Assembly (NCBI GenBank): GCA_029204225.1
Contig: MU832552.1
Span: 1-64,000, forward strand
Length of the DNA stretch: 64,000 bases
Origin: Diphasiastrum complanatum
Taxonomy: Eukaryota > Streptophyta > Lycopodiopsida > Lycopodiales > Lycopodiaceae
Reading direction: 5' to 3'
The position numbers were made by a program, and so were the translations under genes. The notes under the pieces were generated by a model that worked only from the letters and a program-made list of their open reading frames with translations, was not told where the DNA came from and searched no databases. This document shows positions 55,926 to 64,000 of this stretch, piece by piece. Each line of letters opens with the position of its first letter. Within the stretch, counting starts at the first letter, position 1.

Positions 55926-58836
55926 ATTTTGTTTTTAGAAATACTTTAACAAAGGCTAATCAATGTGAATCCATTAACAATTGCTTTTTTCATACCCTTC
56001 AATAAAAATTTGATATGTTTGACATGTCATTTCTCTCACTTATTCTAGTGTCTAGCTCCTGCAAGTTACATGTCTATTTTTACCGACTTAAAAAATTCAT
56101 AACTTGCTTATTACTTAACAAGAATGACCTAATGAACTATTTTAAAACAATCGAACATAAACTCGTTTATATTGTGTTATTTAGATCTAACATTGATGGT
56201 CCACTTGCTCTCCATACTCATGTAGAAAAAAACAATTTTAACAAACTGGTTTGATTATTTTAATTGTTGCACTTTATTCGTATAGCCATGTTGATTGTAG
56301 TACATGAAGGTAATATACAATGAGAGAGATTATTTTGTATTTTGTGGATATAAATATTCAATCCAAATATCTTAAATTAAGTTAGAAGTATGTGCCATGC
56401 ATATTAGTCTCATTGCACTTCCAAGATATACAACTTAAGAAGTACTAGGACCTAATAGATATATGTAAACTAGGACCCAATAGATATGTGTAAACTAGAA
56501 TTTAGAACATCATTTATGAATTTTCAATAATGTATTTGTTAATGTTGTCATTGTCAATTAATACAAAGGCATAGACTTTCTCATTAAATAGCTCTTTTTT
56601 CTTCAACGAGTAATAGCCTAGGTATTTAACAATATAATAATGGTTCAAATATAGGGGAATCTATTTAAAGGAAATATTGAAAAATCAACTTTTTAAAATG
56701 AATTTTTTAATCATTGATATTTGAAATTAGTACATCTAGTCAATATAACAATATCATTCTGGGTTTTGTCAAGTATACTAGCTTTGTAATGATAACACAA
56801 CAAGAAGCATCTTAGACATGATCATAAAGAAATGTCCTAAAGTTACATGTTGTTAAAACTACTCATTTTGAATAAGAAGGCCTTTTATTATATTTTGAGC
56901 GTATATTTCTAAATTCAAGGTTTAAGTGCATTACTTAAGCTTAGATTGCTTAATTTTCATTTTAGTTTTATATGAAGTTACAAATAGACCACCCAATGCA
57001 CATCCTTATTAGTTTTCATGCTACATTCATTATTCTTTTTCATTAATGTAAGCAACAATTTATTGTGTCTATGTTCAATTTATTGAGCTAGGCAATGTCT
57101 TAGGTACTTGATATAAGTCAAAATTTGCAAATGCAATTTGACAATCAATGTAGTGTTTGTGTTTTGCGATGCAGGATATGAGAAGTTTTCCGAATATCAT
57201 GTGCATGCTAGATACTTAACCTTTTTCCAATTGTTATGGATGCTCATAAAAAAAATTTAAACTCCCCATCATGAGTATTCTTAAATCCGAAAAGTAGAAG
57301 CCTACATGTGGTACTGTAGATTTGTTGTGATGTATAGATATGGTTTCCATTCTAGCCATTAGAAAAAAAAATAGTGTCATTGTGGAAACATAAAATTTTG
57401 GCCAATCTGATGGTGGCACTATGTCTAAGAGTGTGATGTCAATGGTGAAGGTCCAACAAAGAAAAGCTATGCATATCTAATTCCATAAGAGGACCTGTTA
57501 GCCGGTTCTTTAGCATGCAAATCATGCTCAAAACAAAAAATTTAGACTGGTTTTTATATTGGATTATATATGTAGTTATCTAATATAACATGTAATTGGC
57601 AATTAATTGTTTGATGAAGGGGTTCCAATCCACCTGCATGGACTAGCAACATTGATTAAGTGTACAATGGCCTAAGATGCGGCCTTCATAAATGTTGCAC
57701 CTTTACGGCATTACCAATTTTTGGTTTTTCCCCCACTAATGTAACTCAATTTTATATGAATATAGTGAAATGACTAAGAATTTATAGGATCACTTTTTAC
57801 CGATATCTATTTGAAAATTAAGGACCAAGAAGACCAAATGCCATAGCTAAAAAATATCAAAAGTCAATACAGAGCCTGAAAAAATAGAAAGCAATTTGCC
57901 TTTATAAGTAAAAGGGTACATAGGGGTGGCAAGCTAAAAAGAAATGGAGATAGGGGATCTAAAGTTTATTTGGAAGATGACCATGTCTAGAAGATATCTA
58001 GGAGCAAAATCAAGGGCCCTACATATTGGGTGATCTTATTATTGGAGTACTACTTTATGTCCCCAATCAAGGACATGGCCTGCCACTTGGACATTGATTG
58101 TTTTGCCACATGTAAATCACGAATGAGTGTAGAGCCACCATCCACACCCCCATCCACACTTCACATAATGCATATAAAAGATCTGGCCATGCATGATACG
58201 GTTGCCACAATCCTTCACGAGCACCCAAATGCACCATATAGACAATTGTTAGAAAAATTTATCGTAAAACTTCTTAATTCCCTACGGTTCTTGCAATTTC
58301 TTATGAGCACCAAAACATTTCATGGATCTCAAACTTAATAGAATCCAGTTTATAAAGTTTTCTAAGAACCCCTTTATTCTAAGTTTTCTAAATTCAACCT
58401 TACTTTCATTATTTGACTCTACATAACTTTTTTGTTTGAGCTCAGGTTCCAATTCTATAAAAACGAAAAGTGATCAAAATGATGAGCTTGACACTGCTAA
58501 GTTGTTGAGATTTTGAAATAATTACTTTTCGATTTTTTTTCAAGGCCCTCCTTTTTACCCTTAGTCAAACTTCCTTGTATTTTATTTGTGTATTTTCGAT
58601 CCTCATACATCTCCGTCTGGGTTCAGAATTGAACGCTGTAAAAAGCAAAAGTGCTCAGTTGTATATGAAATACAACTTCTTGCCATTTTTAGTTTCACTC
58701 ATCGTAGAATTCTGAGTTTTAAGTGGGTGAAGGAATTGTCAAAAGCTTATTTCCTTGCAAAAATCAAATTTCACAATTTTTTTCTATAAGGGTCCTTATA
58801 AATTTCCAGACTCATATTCTCCCTTGATTTTTCAAA
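55926..58836 (+). other. Anonymous AT-rich DNA
   Basis: No gene recognised. A 28-base near-duplicate (cctaatagatatatgtaaactagga / cccaatagatatgtgtaaactagaa) lies at 56451-56505. The open frame at 58030-58338 has no known domain. Confidence 0.45.
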
Positions 58837-59499
58837 ATGGATTCTGATTCTGATTATGAGGTGGAATTTGACAATCAATTGGAATGTGATGACCAATCAT
58901 ATTGTGATTATCTGTATGAGGAGCAAAATGATGGTATTTTAGATCAATATTATCAGTATGGGGAGCACGACGACAATAATTCAGATCAATATGAGCAACA
59001 TGACTCATATGGACCCTGTTTGAGTGACGATGAAAACTATTGTGACCAAAATAAAAACCATGAGCTATACCAGTCAAATCAATCTAATATTGATGGTGGT
59101 TTTTATAGTAGTGACAGTGATGATGAGCTATATTCACGACAATCAAAACATCATCGCAATTCATAAGATGATGAGCACGCACTGCGATACATGAGTTCTA
59201 CATGCCAACTTGAACAATCGTCATCTCTTGTGCAACGTTGCATATAGAATAGCACAATCAATAATGCCACTCCTCATACCCATTGTGGTTTATTATTACT
59301 ATTGTTCAATGGACAAATAAGCCCTACTGAAGAAGTGATGAAAGAACCGCAGGTTACGAACCAACAAGGGAACATATTAAGTAAACTGCAGGCCACACAA
59401 GATCTGATAGTTGGAATGTTGCAGAGAATGAAACAAGATCGGCAAACTGACAAGGTGAAATGGGAAAGATTGTTTGTTAGCCTATCTCATTCTGAATAA
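58837..59499 (+). pseudogene. Acidic gag-like frame with two stops
   Basis: One reading frame from ATG 58837 to 59499, broken by TAA (59164-59166) and TAG (59248). The first 109 residues are extremely Asp/Glu/Gln/Tyr/Ser-rich (MDSDSDYEVEFDNQ, QYYQYGEHDDNNSDQYEQHD). The last part (GNILSKLQATQDLIVGMLQR, then MKQDRQTDKVKWERL) looks like a helical, coiled-coil-prone end. This resembles the acidic N-terminal region upstream of gag in some large plant gypsy elements, but no gag core, protease or knuckle follows. An F-type LTR end interrupts the sequence just after. Identity uncertain. Confidence 0.4.
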
Positions 59500-59692
59500 A
59501 GTGCTTTTTAGGTTGTGTCAGTATTTACAATGCCTTCTGCTCTCTATCTGACCTTCTAATTGCTTTGTCTGATTGTATGCTCTTGCTTCCACTCTCACCG
59601 CGCACCTAGCTCTAAACTTAACTTTATTATTGTGTTCGTCTATTCTTACCAATAGTGCACGCATAAAGGGAACTTCTCACACTTCCTCTGCA
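59500..59692 (+). repeat. F-type LTR end
   Basis: Plus-strand end of an LTR related to LTR F (gctcttgcttcca, tgttcgtctatt, aatagtgcacgc), ending ctctgca. Confidence 0.7.
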
Positions 59693-59710
59693 TGGTATCA
59701 GAGCAATAAG
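59693..59710 (+). promoter_or_regulatory. Primer-binding site
   Basis: TGGTATCAGAGCAATAAG directly after the F-type LTR end. Confidence 0.9.
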
Positions 59711-59920
59711 TTACTATTCTTTGATTATTTAGAGCTTTAATATCAGAATTCATTTGATTTCTTAAGTAGTTTTATGTTAGAGCTATTTCTATAGTCTAAT
59801 AAGCTTCTCACAGAATCTGATCCTACTAGCCAATAGGATAACTATTTTCTTGTTTTTGTAATTTCGCACTAGATTTTCATACTTAAGTCACTGATAGTTA
59901 CTTCTATCATCCAGACTAAT

Positions 59921-60028
59921 ATGGATGCACAAGGAAAAGCTGGTCCTATCATGGACAAACAAGCTTGATGGAGCCAATTACCATCTGTGGAAATAAAAGA
60001 TGAGAACTGTGATAATGGCTAAGGAATA
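59921..60028 (+). pseudogene. Copia gag start, truncated
   Basis: ATG at 59921 opens MDAQGKAGPIMD. After a frame change it reads KLDGANYHLW..KMRTVIMAKE, matching the gag start of copia F, and then ends at about 60028 where unrelated sequence begins. Only about 36 codons remain. Confidence 0.75.
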
Positions 60029-61358
60029 ATGACGCCGAGTGCCCATTTTTCACTATAAATAGTGGCACCATGTACTTCATTTTTCTTATTCAATTAAAAA
60101 GGGTGGAGATTCTACCATTTTTGCAAGTGAATGTCCTAGCTTTTTTTTCTCATCCATCTCTCTTATGTTTTTGGTATTGTAATATTTGTTGGATTTGTAT
60201 CTTTTTGAGAGAAAAGAGAGAGAAAAGTCATCTTAATCATGGAGATGTAGGGTTAATGAATATTAGGATTAGATTATCATCATAAGCTTGAATAAGCTTT
60301 CTCTCCTTTGGATCAAAATACCACATGACATGAGAGAATAATCCACTTTCTATCTTTCTTGTCTTGTCTTTCTTGGAAATAGAGTTTGGAGATGGGCGAG
60401 AAAAGTACTATAACAACACTTTCAAGAAATTGAGGTGCTCAAGTCAATTTGATGGAACACAAAATTAGAAATGATCAGCAATACATAAAACTAGATAAAT
60501 GCATTGAGACAAACAAAAGACATGTGTGTTATGACTAAATTTGAGTCTAGTGCAACTAGTCTCTTGAAATCAGGAATACAATTGCAAGATCGGATTACAC
60601 CTAGATATGTGAAGCATGCCTACGTGCATCATTACAAGGCTAGCCTCACTCTTGAGTTCTCACCAGTTTCTTTACTATACTATATTGTCGGATTTTCTGA
60701 TTTTTGGAAATAGGTCCGAACTGGGTTTCTATAAGAACCATCAGTTCCTATATCTGGTTCCCAATATATATTATTTTTATAAAAATTAATAAAAAATCAT
60801 TATGAAAATGATTATTGCTAAAATAGTCACTTGTTAAAAGCCATTAATGAATGTTAGATTCTATACGGTGAATTGATACTCAGGCTATACCCCGCTCCTA
60901 GGCTCAAAGGGACATGACGGTTCTCAATCGTGGCCGGTTCTTACAAAGGAGCATATCCACCAGTTCTACACATAAGCCGATTTAGGGTAAAAAGTTGTAC
61001 CCGCCAGTCAGGGTCTTAATTAGAACTGAGTTGAGAGCCAAAAATAAAAAATCGTTACCCGGCCAACACTGGTCACTTAAGAATAGTGGTTGGATGCCAA
61101 ATACGTCGATGTTCAGACTCTTATGACATCCTTTAGCCAGATGATAAATACAATTCAGCAAATAAAAAATTGTGGTGTCAAGTGTACTATATATTCTTTG
61201 ACAAGGCTTGGGAGGAGGAGCTGGCAATCTTTGAAAATTGTGTGTTTTTAGAATGCATTAATTTTGAGTTGATTTAGAATGCACCTCAAAACAGACAAGG
61301 AATACTAATTCTAAATTAGTCAGGGCCTCGGAACTACCCTCGGTATACTGAAGCTAGT
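60029..61358 (+). other. Anonymous DNA with an LTR-like promoter segment
   Basis: ctataaatagtgg at 60052-60064 is a good TATA context and a pyrimidine/purine-rich stretch follows, as in an LTR, but no boundaries or domains are visible. No gene recognised to 61358. Confidence 0.35.
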
Positions 61359-63187
61359 ATGAGGTGTATACCGAGGCTCAAACAGATTAGTGAAAATTTC
61401 AAAAAGACTGACATTTTTTGCAGCATTTTCAAAGAGGGAAGAGGAGTGGGTGATGGAATCAAGGGATGTACCTACTGTCTTTGTCCTCTCTCTTGTTTGT
61501 TAATCCTTGCTCATCCACTTTATCCTCCTTGCTCTTCTTATTCTCCTCACATTGGAGTGCTCCTCGTGCTTCTCTTGCTATTGCTCTTTGCCTTCTCCTC
61601 TTGCATTTTGCTTGTTCTTCTTGCTCCTCTTGCACTTTGCTTGTTGCTCTTGCTTTTTCTCTTAGCTTACTCCTTGCAAAATCAAATGTGGGGAGGTCAA
61701 GAAAAAAAGAGAAAGTGGAGGATGGAGGCTTTTTTATTGTTGGATGCAAGGTAATCTCTTTTTCTCACTCTCTCTTTTTCTAGCATCATAGTATCCATGT
61801 CAATGTGATTGTCGTTTGGTTTTATTGACACCACGTTTTCTATGCAGGTTTATTTTTGAGACAAAGGAGTCAGCGGATCCAATTTCTTAAGGTAGCAGGT
61901 AGGTCAAAAAGGCCATCGAAATAGGCGGATCTGCAATATTTGCTATTCCAAAGGCTATTTCGATGGCTTGTTTTCTATTTATCATATGCTTTAGGGTGCT
62001 GTAGATCCAGGTGAGGGTGCTGGATGAGAGCGACGTAGATCCATAGTTGAGAGTGCTTTAGATCTAGACTCCCAGAGAGTCGGAATACCCATTGGAATAT
62101 ACATATCTATTGGATTTGTTAAATCAGTGCCTATTCCAATGCCAGATCCTGCTACCAATTTTTTGGTGGATATGCTGGATTGCATATGGATGTTTGTTGC
62201 TCTTTTTGTAAAATTAATTTGTTACAACTATTTTTTGTGATACTAAACTTAACAAACTACAATAATTTTTGTAGATTTCATTATTGGTTATTGGATCGAT
62301 ATTCATCATAGTATTTCAAACAAATCATCATCATAGCACCTCCCTAAAGTACTTTGAGGGTCGGAATGGAGCTCAAAATAGATCATGCTAGTTCTAACAA
62401 TATACCCATGTCTATTCCGAGGCCTGTTCCGACCTCTCTTTAAAAATATTTTTTTGAGCTTTCAAATGACAGATTTGTGAATTTTATGATACATTTGTAA
62501 AGCTGTAGGTATTTTTTTTAGCAGAATCTTCAATTGTGATGACTAGTTCTATGATTTTCCCGTGAGGATTTGTTACATGGGTTTTTGATATGAAATTGTT
62601 TTGCAATTTTTTATGTCAATTTTTGGGCTCTAACTTCATCCAAGCAGCAAACTAACACAACTAGTAGCAGTTTCAGGTACTTGTACAATATTGTAACAGT
62701 TTGTCTCCTATTTTTTGTTGTAGATCCACATTTTGTAGTGTAGAACTACATTCAGTCTTATTAACATTAGGATTTATAAAAATAGATCTGCCATCCTAGA
62801 AACAAATCTATATTTTTATTTATGAATCTATTGATAAGTGGGGTGGGAATTGGTGGAGGTTGAAACAGACCTTAAAATATGTGTTTCTATTTAAGTCAGT
62901 ATACCATCTGTTATTTCGAGGTCCATTCTGACCTCTACTCATACAATATTTTTAGATCTAACTAGATTATATGCTAGATTGTTACTAGCTCATAGATGCT
63001 AGATTATATACCTCTGCTCATAAACTTTTACATAAATGTTTATCTCTCATCTTTTGTTGTGGTTTAAGTTAGTATACTCCATGGTTGGCCTAAAAAGACA
63101 AATGATCTCCACTCTCAACAATTTGGTTGAATCATAATTTATGTGTTGTGTATTAGTTATGTTTCATACTTAGAGATAGAGAGTGAA

Positions 63188-63190
<3 letters not shown>
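61359..63190 (+). other. Anonymous DNA with pyrimidine-rich and repeated phrases
   Basis: 61500-61670 is a degenerate CTTGCTC/CTCTTGC array, giving artefactual Leu/Ser-rich or Arg/Lys/Glu-rich frames. Phrases with cgaggcctgttccgacctct (62428-62447) and cgaggtccattctgacctct (62914-62933) recur about 490 bases apart. No gene. Confidence 0.4.

Positions 63191-63263
<73 letters not shown>
63191..63263 (+). repeat. Compound (TA)n(GA)n microsatellite
   Basis: TA run to about 63234, then GA to 63263. Confidence 0.99.
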
Positions 63264-63267
<4 letters not shown>

Positions 63268-64000
63268 TGAAAGAGTTAAAGGTAACCAACACTCCCAATT
63301 TTAGGACAGTGTGTAGCCCTTGTTTTCTTTCATTAAAGACATGGTTCAATTGTTTCTTGTTGGATGATTAGTTCCACAAGAAAGCCCAAATGTCGTAGGG
63401 AGGGAGCACGTGGTGACATTCTGGAATAGGATAAAACCATACAACTAACTAGCTCCGCGATCGAGTTGTCTGTGCCGATTGGGTGTCTCACCTAAAAATG
63501 GAGACACCAAAGAGGCATATGGTGTGCAGGCCATGGACGTTCTTGAACCTCATGGTTCTCCACATCGAAATGAGAAAAGTGTGTTTGCTACTTTAAACTC
63601 AATAACTCTAAAAGGTTGCATGAGGTTCATATGGATTCAAATAAGTGTCCACTTGTAACCACTTTGAAGTGTTGAGTTCGAAGTTTCTCTCTTCAATGCT
63701 ACGAACCGTCAGACCCAAGGACTGCCATGGTCCTACACATCATGTTTCTCTTTGGTCTCTTCATATATAGGATAGACACCCCCCCATTACGTACGAGTCA
63801 CTTGTGGGGCCAGTGAACCTCTTATTGATGTCTACTCCTCAATGTGGTCTAATTTGGATCATCATTGTTGTTTGAACTTGAAATGGTCGTGAATTGATAG
63901 TACATATATGTTGGTATTGATGTTATAGCTATGAGGCAATATACATAAAAATTTTGGCATCTGTTTCACAATACCCTATTTTTTTAAGCCCACAGGATGT
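63264..64000 (+). other. Anonymous DNA to window end
   Basis: No gene, element end or RNA recognised. Confidence 0.5.

Noticed and set aside
61359-61783. 131-codon Leu-rich frame that could pass for a membrane protein, and its Arg/Glu-rich complement
   Set aside because: Produced by a degenerate CTTGCTC array; no matching gene structure.

Overview
The window looks like a gene-poor, repeat-packed stretch of a large-genome land plant. It contains Ty1/copia, Ty3/gypsy and Helitron coding relics, primer-binding sites of the plant initiator-methionine tRNA type (TGGTATCAGAGC), long GA/GT/TA microsatellites, GT-AG introns, a RING-H2 gene and a relic of NF-YC, a plant-type transcription factor subunit. 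A gymnosperm or other TE-bloated plant fits, but the sequence does not fix the taxon. No tRNA, rRNA or CRISPR was seen.

Layout. 1-7274: a copia element (family A) inserted in a Helitron; both were later broken by an inversion at about 3373, so their halves lie on opposite strands. 7281-10650: copia B (minus), with a gag-integrase deletion fusion. 10651-15750: microsatellites, an NF-YC relic (13202-13388), a diverged family-A tail plus LTR, and a candidate solo LTR inside a GTAT-type repeat. 15751-17944: 5'-truncated copia C with a long reverse transcriptase frame. 19320-25775: a gypsy integrase relic split by a complete non-autonomous LTR element D (19471-24810, matched target duplications). 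25968-27640: GA repeat and possible exon remnants. 27640-39260: a pile of minus-strand copia relics (F, G, H), a family-A fragment and two other LTR ends.

39650-44110 is the least explained part. A spliced plus-strand gene (39737-about 42000) converges on a minus-strand gene (43656 to about 42170). The minus-strand gene has a TATA box and six CACGTG boxes within 193 bp upstream. I cannot name either protein; the plus-strand one looks transposon-borne. 44130-48800: a family-A remnant interrupted by copia I, which keeps a 635-codon gag-protease-integrase frame but has lost a catalytic glutamate. 49664-51640: the one convincing host gene, a three-exon RING-H2 protein with an inferred length of 287 aa on the minus strand. 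51650-64000: mostly anonymous AT-rich DNA with tandem repeats, LTR ends, an acidic gag-like frame (58837-59499) and a TA/GA microsatellite.

Most coding sequence belongs to dead transposons. The history can be read as nesting: copia A in a Helitron, then inversion; element D in a gypsy element; copia I in a family-A tail; a solo LTR in a microsatellite. All similarity statements come from reading by eye, and family names rest on recognised motifs, not on searches.
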